In this document: in pieces, positions 1-6,504 of the stretch
How positions within the stretch are numbered: position 1 is the first letter of the stretch
Layout of the letters: the number at the start of each line of letters is the position of its first letter
Assembly: GCA_026770585.1 (NCBI GenBank)
Contig: MU647166.1
Coordinates: forward strand, 17,944-29,475
Direction of reading: 5' to 3'
Source: Baffinella frigidus
Taxonomy: Eukaryota > Cryptophyceae > Cryptomonadales > Baffinellaceae
Length of the DNA: 11,532 nucleotides
Notes under the pieces: model-generated
Seen by the model: the letters and a program-made list of their open reading frames with translations, nothing else
Database searches by the model: none
Told to the model about the DNA's origin: nothing
Position numbers and translations under genes: made by a program

Positions 1-421
1 ACCCCAAACCCCAAACCCCAAACCCCAAACCCCCACACCCCAAACCCCAAACCCCAAACCCTGAACCCTGAACCCCGAACCCTGAACCCCGAACCCCGCA
101 CCCTAAGCCCTGAACCCTGAACCCCACACTCGAAACCCCACACCCAAAACCTAAAACCCTGAACCTCACATCCTGAACCCTGGACCCTGAACCTCACGCC
201 CTAAACCCTAAACACCTTGGACTGCTTTGACAACCTGGGTCAAACCCTACACCCTAAACCCCTAGACCCTGAAAACCTGAACCCTGAACCCTGAACCCTG
301 AACCCGAAACTCTAAACCCCAAACCCCGAACCCCAAACCCCGAACCCCGAACCCTAAACCCCAAACCCCAAACCCCAAACCCCAAACCCCAAACCCTAAA
401 CCCGAAACTCCAAACCCCAAG
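1..421. repeat. Mixed C-rich heptamer array (CCCCAAA, CCCTGAA, CCCTAAA)
   Basis: Telomere-like heptamers fill this stretch with the C-rich strand on top. 1-60 and about 316-405 are CCCCAAA, and 61-200 and 280-310 are mostly CCCTGAA variants. A short non-repeat island lies at about 209-245. The register stays at 7 bp through many substitutions. The open frames on both strands here encode only periodic residues such as GFGVWGL and are not genes. The array ends at CCAG just before a dispersed cassette. Confidence 0.93.
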
Positions 422-425
422 CCAG

Positions 426-511
426 GCACGACCTTGCGCGAGTCGCGGGGGAGCTTCCGTTCCACCTTTCATCAAAAGTCAACTTACCCTGTGGGCAGTT
501 AACTTTAAGCC
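426..511 (+). pseudogene. Coding-like relic, copy 1 of the SQLTLW family
   Basis: The cassette starts directly after the CAG that closes the heptamer array. Read in frame, it passes through ARPCASRGGASVP and then PFIKSQLTLWAVNFK. The second part matches copies at 1216-1330 and 9583-9645. The first 38 bases match 823-862. This copy lacks the upstream HTVDYG segment of the other two, so it looks like a rearranged fragment. I do not recognise the protein family. It is called a relic because it is short, truncated and bounded by repeats. Confidence 0.45.
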
Positions 512-531
512 TTTCCAGCTTTGTTTGGGGT

Positions 532-803
532 GTAGGGTCTAGGGTCTGGGGGTTGGGTTCGAGCCCACAAGACACTCTTGGCGGGGGGGGGGAGGAGGCC
601 CTCGCAAGCCGGCCGGCCTGAGGGCTTCGGCCCCACGCCCTACACCCTACACCCTACACCCTACACCCTACACCCTACACCCTACACCCTTCACCCTACA
701 TCCTACACCCTACACCCTACACCCTACACCCCACACCCCACAAACTCGAGGGCCTCCGAGTTTCTTGTGGGCTCGAACCCAATCCTCAAACCCTAGACCC
801 TAA
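532..803. mobile_element. Foldback element with 20-bp perfect arm core, enclosing a CCCTACA array
   Basis: The arms are about 532-604 and 747-803. Their core at 553-572 is the exact reverse complement of 763-782, and similarity continues out through TAGGGTCTAGGG on one side and GGCCCTCG on the other. The left arm carries an extra G-run (582-592). The interior holds a G+C-rich island and the CCCTACA array. No transposase is present, so this would be a non-autonomous or purely structural palindrome. The arms include a tRNA B-box-like GGTTCGAGCC, but no tRNA fold is visible. Confidence 0.6.
636..742. repeat. CCCTACA heptamer array
   Basis: About fourteen 7-bp units of CCCTACA with a few CCCTTCA, CCCTACAT and CCCCACA variants. 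It lies inside the foldback element. The YTLHPTP-type open frame through it is a by-product of the repeat. Confidence 0.93.
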
Positions 804-822
804 AGCCTGAAGCCCAAGGCAG

Positions 823-877
823 GCACGACCTTGCCCGAGTCGCGGGGGAGCTTCCTTTCCAGCTTGCCCACATCCAG
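823..877 (+). pseudogene. Exon-like cassette ending CATCCAG|GTAA
   Basis: It begins after a CAG (820-822) with the same bases as 426-463 (GCACGACCTTGC, then CGAGTCGCGGGGGAGCTTCC) and ends in CCCACATCCAG followed by GTAAAT. In frame it reads ARPCPSRGGASFPACPHP. Both edges look like splice junctions facing repeat DNA. It could be a decayed exon or simply a dispersed repeat. Confidence 0.4.
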
Positions 878-994
878 GTAAATTGTTGAGACCCTTGGGG
901 GTTTAGGGTTCAGACCCTTGAGGGCTTAGAGTTTAGACCCTTGAGGGGGTAGGGTTTATTTTTGTGAGGGTTTAGGGTTTGGTTTTGGGGGGTC

Positions 995-1025
995 AGAGCT
1001 TCCGTTCCAGTTCGCTCGCATCCAG
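995..1025 (+). repeat. CATCCAG cassette, second copy
   Basis: GAGCTTCCGTTCCAGTTCGC then TCGCATCCAG, followed by GTGAAG. It matches 848-877, 1298-1328 and 1434-1464. The frame shared by these copies reads GAS(V/F/L)(P/S), then HPG. Confidence 0.6.
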
Positions 1026-1161
1026 GTGAAGAGTTAGGGTTTAGGTGAAGATTTAGGGGTCAGACCTTTCAGGTGAGGGAGTAGGGTTTAGACCCTTTAG
1101 GTGAGGATTTAGGGTTTGGAGCCTTGAGGTAAATAGTCAGGGGTTTGACCCTTTCAGTTAG

Positions 1162-1332
1162 GGATTAGGATTTAGTCTTTGTTGTTTAGAGGTTCCGTTC
1201 CAACATCCAGATACCCACACGGTGGACTATGGACCTTTCATCAAAAGTCAACTTGCCCTGTGGGCAGTTAACTTTAATGATTTTCTGGTGCAAATTTGGA
1301 GCTTCCGTTCCGGCTCGCTCACATCCAGGTGA
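1162..1332 (+). pseudogene. Coding-like relic, copy 2 (HTVDYGPFI...SQLALW)
   Basis: A stop-to-stop frame of 56 codons plus TGA. From 1216 it reads HTVDYGPFIKSQLALW, then AVNFNDFLVQIWS. The same frame recurs at 9583 as HTVDYGPFINSQLTLW, then VVNFKDFLMQLWS. The nine differences I count over the shared part fall at third (5), first (3) and second (1) positions, and the replacements are mostly conservative (I/L, V/M, A/V). It ends in CATCCAG|GTGA, a plausible splice donor. The family is unrecognised. It is short and embedded in repeats, so most likely a fragment of a once-coding sequence. Confidence 0.5.
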
Positions 1333-1433
1333 CGATTTGGGGTTCAGACCCTTTAGGTGAGGGAATAGGGGTTAGTTTTGTGAGGGTTTAGGGTTTAGTT
1401 TGGTGACGGTTTAGGATTGAGTTGTTAGGGTTT

Positions 1434-1464
1434 GGGGCTTCCCTTTCAGCTTGCTCACATCCAG
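1434..1464 (+). repeat. CATCCAG cassette, further copy
   Basis: GGGCTTCCCTTTCAGCTTGC then TCACATCCAG, followed by GTGTTG. It is a diverged member of the cassette family seen at 848, 995 and 1298. Confidence 0.55.
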
Positions 1465-1685
1465 GTGTTGATTTATAATTTAGACCCTTTAGGGTTTAGA
1501 ATCTTTAGGTGAGGCAATAGGTTTTAGACCCTTTAGGTCAGGGTTTAGGGTTTCGACTCTTTAGGTGAGGATTTAGGGTTTAGACCATTTAGGTAAATAG
1601 TTAGGGTTTAGACCCTTTAGGTGAGGGTTTAGGGTTCAGTTTTCAGGGTTTAGAGTTCTCAATCTAATCTCGATTACATCCAGGT

Positions 1686-1892
1686 ACCCCCCAAACCCCA
1701 AACCCTAAACCCTAAACCCTAAACCCTAAACCCCAAACCCCAAACCCTAAACCATAAACCCTAAACCCCAAAGCATTAGGGTTTACAGATCCTGAATCCG
1801 AAACCCCAACCATCACCCATAACCCTAAACCCTAAACCCTAAACCCTAAACCCTGAACCCTAAACCCTAAACCCTAAACCCCAAACCCCAAA
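1686..1892. repeat. CCCTAAA heptamer array
   Basis: Mostly perfect CCCTAAA units with some CCCCAAA, broken at about 1768-1825 by a short degenerate part. This is the closest match in the window to the canonical plant/alga telomere repeat. It is interstitial, with unique sequence on both sides. Confidence 0.92.
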
Positions 1893-1924
1893 TCAGGCGT
1901 ACGAAATCCTGTTCCGGATCGTGA

Positions 1925-2520
1925 CAAACATTCCGGTCTTTCTCTCGATGTGGGGGTCTCCGTCTGGCGTCGCAGATCTGGTCCTTTACTGGTACAAACC
2001 CACTCTTTTCAGCCGCTCCTAAAGTCCTCTATCGATAAATGGGTTGAGGGATTCGGGTTCCGGTCTTTTCGTCATGCGGGCATCCCCGTCCGGCGTCGCA
2101 GATCTGGTCCTTTACTGGTACAAACCCACCCTTTCGGATTACCCGTAAAGTCCGCTACTGGTTTCCGGTCTTTCTGTCCATGTGGGCCTCACCATCCGGC
2201 GTCGCAGATTTGGTCCTTTACTGGCACAAATCCGCCCTTTCTACTCACCCCTAAAGTCCGCTACTGGATTCCGGTCTTTTTGTCAATGTGGGCCTCACCA
2301 TCCGGCGTCGCAGATCTGGTCCTTTACTGGTACAAATCCGCCCTTTTCAGCCGCTCCTAAAGTCCTCTACCGATAAATGGGTTGAGGGATTCGGGATCCG
2401 GTCTCTTTGTCGATCTGGTCCTCTCTGCCGGGCGTCGCAGATCTGGTCCTCTACTGGTACAAATCCACCCTTTTGGATCACCTTTAAAGTCCTCTACCGC
2501 CTAAAGTCCTCTACCGGTAG
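1925..2520. repeat. Five-unit tandem satellite, 105-127 bp
   Basis: Units begin at CCGGTCTTT-like sites at 1933, 2060, 2165, 2271 and 2398, giving periods of 127, 105, 106 and 127. Shared core motifs are GGCGTCGCAGAT, GGTCCTTTACTGGTACAAA and CTAAAGTCC. The longer units (first and fourth) carry an extra block, GATAAATGGGTTGAGGG. The last unit ends in a local duplication of CTAAAGTCCTCTACCG. Overlapping open frames follow the repeat (GVADLVLYWYK) in several registers, so I do not call a gene. Confidence 0.9.
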
Positions 2521-2728
2521 GTGTCACGCCCGTAACTAGGCTAAGCCAGCAAATGTCACACTCAAAACGATGAACCCTCTGTTGACAACGCGCGCAACGG
2601 CCCTGTTGACGGATCTGTTGAACCTTCCTCTCCTTCTTCTTCTTCTCCTTCTTTAACCTCTCCACTTGGAACACTACGGGGAACGTTCTACGCTTAATTA
2701 TTGGATTGTTTCTGAGAAAACACGCCAA
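2501..2728 (-). CDS. Small ORF with a CX2CX8CX2C motif (possible transposase tail)
   Basis: A 75-codon frame. Residues about 43-58 contain CARCQQRVHRFECDIC, a four-cysteine pattern able to bind zinc. It is preceded by a basic KEKKKKERK run that is encoded by a CTT microsatellite at about 2633-2660. PiggyBac-type transposases end in a comparable cysteine-rich module, so a transposase C-terminal fragment is one reading, but no catalytic domain is present and the order of later cysteines is missing. The opposite strand is also open here. A chance frame is quite possible. Confidence 0.25.
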   Translation of the reverse strand: MACFLRNNPIIKRRTFPVVFQVERLKKEKKKKERKVQQIRQQGRCARCQQRVHRFECDICWLSLVTGVTPTGRGL

Positions 2729-2836
2729 AAGTCAGCAATATTGGTCACGTTACGTCCAAATATCTGGGCAAGACGTGCTTCGTAGCCTCCCGAGTGGCCA
2801 AGTCCCTGCAAACAGTTCATGAGCCTTCCCAAAAGT
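2655..2836 (+). pseudogene. Coding-like relic containing QYWSRY and SKYLGKTC frames
   Basis: Bases 2733-2765 resemble 9656-9689: both contain TTGGTCACGTTAC followed by (C)AAAT and GGG. In the frame of the HTVDYG relic this reads QYWSRYVQISGQ here and QLWSRYR-stop there. A second frame from 2744 reads GHVTSKYLGKTC and continues FVASRVAKSLQ to a TGA near 2833. I cannot decide between frames. No family is recognised. The region is non-repetitive apart from the CTT run, and lies just upstream of the duplicated exon-like blocks. Confidence 0.3.
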
Positions 2837-2849
2837 GACCAACTTACTA

Positions 2850-2883
2850 ACTGCTGAACGCATCGGACTCGACCTGATCGCAG
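2850..2883 (+). pseudogene. Exon-like block A1 (GLDLIA, ends CGCAG|GT)
   Basis: In frame it reads TAERIGLDLIA and ends at CAG, followed by GTCCCCGAAA. The homologous block at 3937-3960 reads VDAGFDLVA and ends the same way. In both places a CCCGAAA stretch follows and then the KILGSKY block, so the two blocks were duplicated as a pair. An in-frame TGA lies at 2819-2821, so the piece is short. Confidence 0.4.
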
Positions 2884-3051
2884 GTCCCCGAAATTCGAAA
2901 CCCGAAACCGAAAAACGAAAAACGAAAAGTGAAAACCGAAACCCGAAACCCGAAACCCGAAACCCGAAACCCGAAACCCGAAACCCGGAACCCGAAAACC
3001 GAAACCCGAAGCCCGAAAACCGAAAACCGAAACCCGAAACCCTCACACTAG
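2884..3051. repeat. CCCGAAA heptamer array between two exon-like blocks
   Basis: About twenty CCCGAAA-type units, with some CGAAAAC variants. The equivalent interval in the second copy of this block pair (3961-3991) is only 31 bp with two or three units. The array starts at CAG|GT and ends at CTAG, so it occupies an intron-like position and appears to have expanded there. Confidence 0.85.
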
Positions 3052-3135
3052 GTCTCCAAAGATCCTGGGCAGCAAGTACAAGACGAGGCTATGCAGGCGA
3101 ACAAAATATCAGGACGTTTTAGGTGTTTGTGAGGA
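3052..3135 (+). pseudogene. Exon-like block A2 (SPKILGSKY)
   Basis: GTCTCCAAAGATCCTGGGC and AGCAAGTACAA match 3992-4021 nearly base for base. In frame it reads SPKILGSKYK, then diverges from copy B into TRLCRRTKYQ and stays open to a TAG at about 3154. It is preceded by CTAG, a possible splice acceptor. The abrupt loss of similarity after SKY suggests rearrangement or decay. No function is recognised. Confidence 0.4.
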
Positions 3136-3247
3136 AAGCTACACGGTAAGCGTGTAGTAATGGCTCCAATTGCTGACCTTTGGCGTGTTTTTCCTGGGCA
3201 ATAATCCAATAAGTGACTTAGGAATCTGTTTGCATAGATAGCCTCGT
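3136..3247. other. Short non-repetitive stretch without a recognised feature
   Basis: Mixed-composition sequence between the A2 block and the next open frame. I see no tandem repeat, palindrome or coding signal that I can defend. Confidence 0.4.
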
Positions 3248-3409
3248 GTGGTTGACCTGCATGGCCGTGAAAAGGAGGAGGTATCTCAGATCTTGGGCCG
3301 GAATTGGAGCCATTTCGTACTTTTAGGGTTTAAGATACCGGGATTTGTTCCGAGAATCCTTGAGATGGACGCCTTCCGTGGAAGTCCCTCCGCGCCCCCC
3401 CCCCGCCAG
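3248..3409 (+). CDS. Unrecognised exon-like ORF ending CGCCAG|GT
   Basis: The frame runs VVDLHGREKEEVSQILGRNW, then SHFVLLGFKIPG and RILEMDAFRG, and reaches CGC CAG followed by GTACTC, a phase-0 donor-like junction. Its composition is protein-like and unlike the repeats. The segment LEMDAFRG shares bases and frame with VEMDCIRE at 3894-3917 (TTGAGATGGAC, then TCCGTG). Beyond the junction the open frame continues only into low-complexity C/G runs. It could be one exon of a decayed gene. No domain is recognised. Confidence 0.3.
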
Positions 3410-3541
3410 GTACTCGAGAGTGGGGGGGGAGTGCCCTAACACCCCAGGGGTGCCCTAACTGGACCCCCACGGGGCGCATTCGCCACCAGATTCCCTGGAT
3501 GCCCTGGGGAGGACCCTTCTCCCTGCCTGGATCTCCTGTAG
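3391..3541. other. GC-rich spacer with C-run and G-run
   Basis: A run of ten C at about 3395-3404 is followed by a run of eight G at about 3421-3428, which can pair as a hairpin. GTGCCCTAAC occurs twice (about 3430 and 3449). It ends at CTGTAG, acceptor-like. Nothing else is recognisable. Confidence 0.4.
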
Positions 3542-3661
3542 GTCCTTTAGGTTTTAAGCACACCCCTCCTCTCAAACCGGCGCCTTGCGAAAGGGTACAA
3601 CGCGGTGCTCTCCATGACCATTGAAACAGTTGAAACGGAGCCGTTGAACCTTAGGGTGTAG
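3542..3661 (+). pseudogene. Exon-like block C (GYNAVLSM copy)
   Basis: In frame from 3581 it reads RLAKGYNAVLSMTIETVE and ends at a TAG (3659-3661). YNAVLSM is shared with block B2 at 4017-4037. Across those seven codons there are three base differences, all third-position and all synonymous (GCG/GCA, GTG/GTC, TCC/TCG). That argues for shared coding ancestry. The frame breaks away from B2 after ATG, and the block then runs into the TATATGG array. Confidence 0.45.
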
Positions 3662-3790
3662 GGTATATGGTATATGGTGTATGATGTATGGTATATGGTA
3701 TATGGTATATGGTATATGGTATATGGTATATGGTATATGGTATATGATTTACGGTTTATGCTGTACGGTGTACGGTGCACGGTGCATGGT
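3654..3790. repeat. TATATGG heptamer array grading into TGTACGG/TGCACGG
   Basis: Perfect GTATATG-type 7-bp units at about 3690-3746 are flanked by diverged units (GTGTATGATGTATG upstream). Downstream come TGTACGG twice, TGCACGG and TGCATGG, still in 7-bp steps. This is the AT-richest heptamer in the window, and it shows units changing sequence without changing length. Confidence 0.9.
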
Positions 3791-3796
3791 TTATGG

Positions 3797-3938
3797 TTCC
3801 ACTTAGCAGCGGTCGAGTTCCTCTTCACCTTGAATTCAAGGTGAAACTCCGGTTGGAATCCAGGGCAATGGATAAGATTCTAGTACAAATAGTTGAGATG
3901 GACTGTATCCGTGAAGCTTCCGATGGCTGCTAAGTGGA
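3797..3938. mobile_element. Foldback element with a 22-bp perfect palindrome
   Basis: Bases 3798-3810 (TCCACTTAGCAGC) are the exact reverse complement of 3925-3937, with weaker pairing for about 20 bp further in. Inside, 3824-3845 is a perfect palindrome whose left half is TTCACCTTGAA. The right part overlaps the VEMDCIRE coding-like segment. It is either a decayed MITE or a chance structural palindrome. Confidence 0.45.
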
Positions 3939-4088
3939 CGCCGGGTTCGACCTGGTCGCAGGTCCCCGAAACCCGAAACCCTCAAAACCAGGTCCCCCAA
4001 GATCCTGGGCAGCAAGTACAACGCAGTCCTCTCGATGATCGAAGCCCTGGCCCTCCATCTCGCCGGCCGCCGCTCCCCCGCCCTCCAG
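3937..4088 (+). pseudogene. Exon-like block pair B1+B2 (DLVA / PKILGSKYNAVLSM)
   Basis: B1 reads VDAGFDLVA and ends TCGCAG|GT. After a 31-bp gap with CCCGAAA, B2 (3992-4088) starts after CCAG and reads SPKILGSKYNAVLSM, IEALALHL, AGRRSPALQ. It ends exactly at CAG|GTATGA in phase 0. B2 is the best-formed exon candidate in the window: both junctions look like splice sites, the helix is amphipathic, and YNAVLSM is conserved synonymously in block C. I do not recognise the domain. It may be a live exon of a gene that extends outside the parts I can read, or a relic. Confidence 0.45.
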
Positions 4089-4118
4089 GTATGACTAACC
4101 CCCAAACCTCAAACCTGT

Positions 4119-4275
4119 TCTCCAACCGTTGCGTTTTTTTGCGAGGCACGTACTCTAACCGTTGCGTTTTTGCGTGGCACGTCTTCTAACCGTTGTGTTT
4201 TTGCGTGGCACGTCCTCTAACCGTTGCGTGTTCGCACCCTGCCCCTGAGGTGCTCCCCTGCCCTGCAGGTATCAC
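4119..4275. repeat. ~31-bp minisatellite, first block
   Basis: Four imperfect units of the form TCTAACCGTTGCGTTTTTGC followed by GTGGCACGTCC. The block ends in a GC-rich segment and CTGCAG|GTATCA at 4266-4274. The same family resumes at about 4918, so the heptamer block between them looks like an expansion or insertion within one array. Confidence 0.85.
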
Positions 4276-4278
4276 CAA

Positions 4279-4880
4279 ACACTAGGCACCAGCCACTTCA
4301 CACTTCACACTTAAGTTACTAGTGCACTAGTCACTTCACACTTCACACTTCACACTTCACACTTCACTCTTAACAATAAACACTTCACTCTTAACAATTA
4401 ACACTTCACACTTCACACTTAAACTTCATACTTCACACTAAACACTAGTCACATGACACTTACCACTTAACACTCCACACTTCACACTAGTCACTTGACA
4501 CTTCACAATTAACACTAAACACTAAACACTAAACACTAAACACTAGTCACTAAACACTTAACACTGAACACTAGTCACTTCACACTTCACACTTCACACT
4601 TAACACTTCACACTTCACACTTCACACTTCACTCTTAACACTTCACACTTCACACTTCACACTTAAACTTCATACTTCACACTAAACACTAGTCACTTGG
4701 CACTTAAAACTAGTCACTTGACACTTAACACTTAACACTTCACACTTCACACTAGTCACTTGACACTTCACAATTAACACTTCACACTAAACACTAAACA
4801 CTAAACACTAAACACTAAACACTAGTCACTTCACACTTCACACTTAACACTTAACACTTAACACTTAACACTTAACACTT
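4279..4880. repeat. CACTTCA / CACTAAA / CACTTAA heptamer array with higher-order duplication
   Basis: 600 bp of 7-bp units: CACTTCA, CACTTAA, CACTAAA, CACTAGT, CACTTGA. Runs of one variant alternate with runs of another. A larger duplication is visible: AAACTTCATACTTCACAC occurs at 4421 and again at 4665, 244 bp apart, with matching neighbours (CACTAGTCAC, CTTCACAATTAACAC). No gene is present. Confidence 0.93.
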
Positions 4881-5905
4881 TGCTCCCGCCGCCGCTGCCG
4901 ACAGCCCCCGACACCCGCCTCCAATCATTGCGTTTTTACTCATCACGTCCTCCAACCGTTTACTCATCACGTCCTCCAACCATTTTTACTCATCACGCCC
5001 TCCAACATTTTTACTTGGCAAGCCCTCCAACCGGTGCGGTTTTAGGTGCCACGTCATCGAACCGTTGCATTTTTGCATCACGTCCGCTTACCGTCGCGTT
5101 TTTGCAGCTCCTCCCGCCGCCGCTCCCGACTGAACCTCAGATCCGCGCGCCGCACCTCCCAAGCGTCCTCTCACCGTTGCGGTTTTACCTGTCACACTCT
5201 CGAACCGTCGCGGTTTTACGTGTCACGTCCTCGAACCGTTGCATTTTTCGTATCACGTCCTCTAACCGTCGCGTTTTTGCAGCTCCTCCCGCCGCCGCTC
5301 CCAACTGACCCTCAGATCCGCGCACCGCACCTCCCGCACGAGGCCGCCGCGTCCCTCATCCGCCGCCTTTCTGGTATCACGTCCCCCCCCCCAACCCAAA
5401 AACTGTCTTTTTAAGGTGTCTCGTCCCTCAAAACACCGCCTTTCGGGTGTGCTGACGCGATCCGTCGCGTTTCGCCCCCGAGATCCGCGCCCCGCCCCTC
5501 ATCCGGCGCCTTTCTGGTATCTCAAAACTCCTCCTTTCCCACCAGCCCTCACGGCCTGAGCAAACCGTCGAATTTCGATCTGGGATTTCAAGGGGGTTGA
5601 AGTCGGAATCCGACTTCAACGGCTCCAATTCCCCGTGAAACCCGGAAATCGAAAATCGATGATTTGCTCAAGCCGTGAGGGTTGGTGGTCGGATTTGCTG
5701 ACATGATCTGTCGCCATTTATGATATCACGCCCTTCAAAACTCCGCCTTTCAAAGGTGTCGCGTCCCTCATCCGGCGCCTTTCTGGTGTCACGTCTCTTA
5801 AATACCGTTTTTAAAGGTGTCGCGTCCCTCAATCGTCGCCATTTATGATATCTCGTCTCTCAAAAGACCGCCGTTCGGATCTGCTGACGTGATGCGTCGC
5901 CTTTT
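4879..5905. repeat. ~24-33 bp minisatellite, second block, with higher-order copies
   Basis: Units of the type CCTCNAACCGTTGCGTTTTT followed by a short spacer and CACGT run to about 5260, then drift to CGTCCCTCAAAACNCCGCC with TTTCTGGTATCACGT. A segment of about 68 bp (CGTCGCGTTTTTGCAGCTCC onward) is duplicated at 5092-5161 and 5268-5334, with a diverged third piece at about 4881-4920. TGCTGACRYGATSYGTCGC occurs at 5450, 5697 and 5882. The open frames here follow the repeat. A foldback element interrupts at 5539-5688. Confidence 0.85.
5539..5688. mobile_element. 150-bp foldback element with TC target duplication
   Basis: Terminal arms 5539-5564 and 5663-5688 match 24 of 26 bases as reverse complements (CCACCAGCCCTCACGG inward). 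Partial pairing continues to a central hairpin GTTGAAGTCGG-AAT-CCGACTTCAAC at 5596-5620. TC flanks both ends (5537-5538, 5689-5690). Uninterrupted relatives of the insertion site exist in the same minisatellite: CCGCCTTTCGGGTGTGCTGAC near 5437 and GCCGTTCGGATCTGCTGAC near 5870, each with a single TC. That pattern fits transposition with a 2-bp duplication. No coding capacity, so non-autonomous. Confidence 0.75.
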
Positions 5906-5910
5906 GGGGG

Positions 5911-6101
5911 TAGAGCGATTCCGGGAAATGTTGGCCGCTTTTTGGTTTGCTGTTTTGACGATTTGCTGCTTTCATTTGAACCAACTGTAGACTCAAAGCA
6001 TTTCAAAGCGCACCGTTTCGAGAATTCTGGTACAAATGGAATGAGCAAACAGTCAAAACCAGCATGCCGAAAAGCGGCCAACATTTCCCGGAATCGCTCT
6101 A
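5911..6101. mobile_element. 191-bp MITE-like element, TA-GAGCG termini
   Basis: The ends 5911-5942 and 6070-6101 are a perfect 32-bp inverted repeat (TAGAGCGATTCCGGGAAATG inward), with weaker pairing continuing for about 30 bp, for example GGTTTGCTG-TTTTGAC. If the outer TA is the target duplication, the element body starts GAGCG and ends CGCTC. The termini resemble those of the nested element at 7566-7740 (GAGCG, then GTTGGCC). TA duplication is typical of Tc1/mariner-type MITEs. No transposase is encoded, and no empty site is visible here. Confidence 0.72.
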
Positions 6102-6108
6102 TGCTGTC

Positions 6109-6339
6109 GGTCAACCAAACCCTTAAACCCACCACCTCCACTAGCCCTTGGAGGTGGCTCAAATAGTGCCCTGGAACCTTTTAGATTTGCCTTGGCCGGA
6201 GGTCGGATCCGACCTCCGACCTCCATAGATCCAAAGTGAACACATTTTCGATGCAAAATTAACTTTTGGGATTTACGTTCCAGAGCACTACTTGAGCCAC
6301 CTCGGAGGGCTAGTGGCTTTCGGGGTGGTCTGGCTGATC
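6109..6339. mobile_element. Foldback element, ~230 bp, 40-bp subterminal arms
   Basis: Bases 6138-6177 and 6277-6316 pair at about 36 of 40 positions (CCACTAGCCCTT, then GAGGTGGCTCAA). Weaker pairing extends outward to GGTCAACCAAACC on the left and GGTCTGGCTGATCC on the right. The interior carries a perfect 20-bp palindrome, GGAGGTCGGATCCGACCTCC, at 6198-6217. It starts only 7 bp after the previous element. I could not assign a target duplication. Confidence 0.6.
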
Positions 6340-6371
6340 CTAGTGTCGTGTTCGCAGCGGTAATGTCTGAC

Positions 6372-6490
6372 CCGTAACCCCGAAACCCGAAACCCGAAAC
6401 CCGAAACCCTAACCCCGCATCCCTATGCCCGAAACCCGAAACAGCGGTGACGGAGGTTTCGGCGAACTACGGCTTCCCAGGCGGCTTCTC
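6372..6490. repeat. Duplicated module, copy 1 (CCCGAAA array + AGCGGTG block)
   Basis: CCCGAAA units, then CCCTAACCCCGCATCCCTA, more CCCGAAA, then CAGCGGTGACGGAGGTTTCG and GCGAACTACGGCTTC, ending near GGCGGCTT. The whole order recurs at about 6705-6830. The heptamers and their unique neighbour were copied together. Confidence 0.8.
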
Positions 6491-6504
6491 GTGCGCCACA
6501 CGCG

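Larger units (their letters stand above)
880..1685. repeat. Degenerate TTTAGGG / TTTAGGTGAGG tract with embedded cassettes
   Basis: Here the G-rich strand is on top, opposite to the flanking arrays. Motifs such as GACCCTTTAGGTGAGG and TTTAGGGTT recur irregularly. The tract is interrupted by short cassettes of the form GAGCTTCCGTTCC...CATCCAG. Their CAG ends lie at 877, 1025, 1210, 1328, 1464 and 1683; four of the first five continue as GTAA, GTGA or GTGT, 1210 continues as ATAC, and 1683 as GTAC. Confidence 0.75.

Noticed and set aside
1-60. True chromosome end at the left edge
   Set aside because: The array is degenerate, mixes heptamer types, and similar C-rich arrays occur throughout in the same orientation up to the right edge. 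An interstitial or subtelomeric position fits better.
551-572. tRNA or tRNA-derived SINE from the GGTTCGAGCC B-box-like motif
   Set aside because: The T-stem does not pair with a 7-base loop, and no A-box or acceptor stem is visible upstream. The motif is part of the foldback arms.
578-796. ORF with YTLHPTP repeats
   Set aside because: Produced entirely by the CCCTACA array and its flanks.
1950-2539. Overlapping ORFs with GVADLVLYWYK repeats
   Set aside because: They follow the 105-127 bp satellite in several registers. Unit length variation of 22 bp breaks any common frame.
2835-3122. ORF with PKPETRN repeats, and its minus-strand counterpart
   Set aside because: Translation of CCCGAAA units; only the flanking SPKILGSKY and GLDLIA blocks, which are in other frames, carry a coding-like signal.
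4119-5334. CRISPR-like array (about 30-bp units)
   Set aside because: Units are contiguous and imperfect with no unique spacers of constant length, and the context is eukaryotic.
4880-5414. ORFs rich in serine, proline and arginine
   Set aside because: They are translations of the minisatellite; two frames are open over the same stretch and neither shows coding bias.
5860-6256. Three overlapping ORFs of 67-100 codons on both strands
   Set aside because: They run through the palindromic elements, where an open frame on one strand is mirrored on the other.
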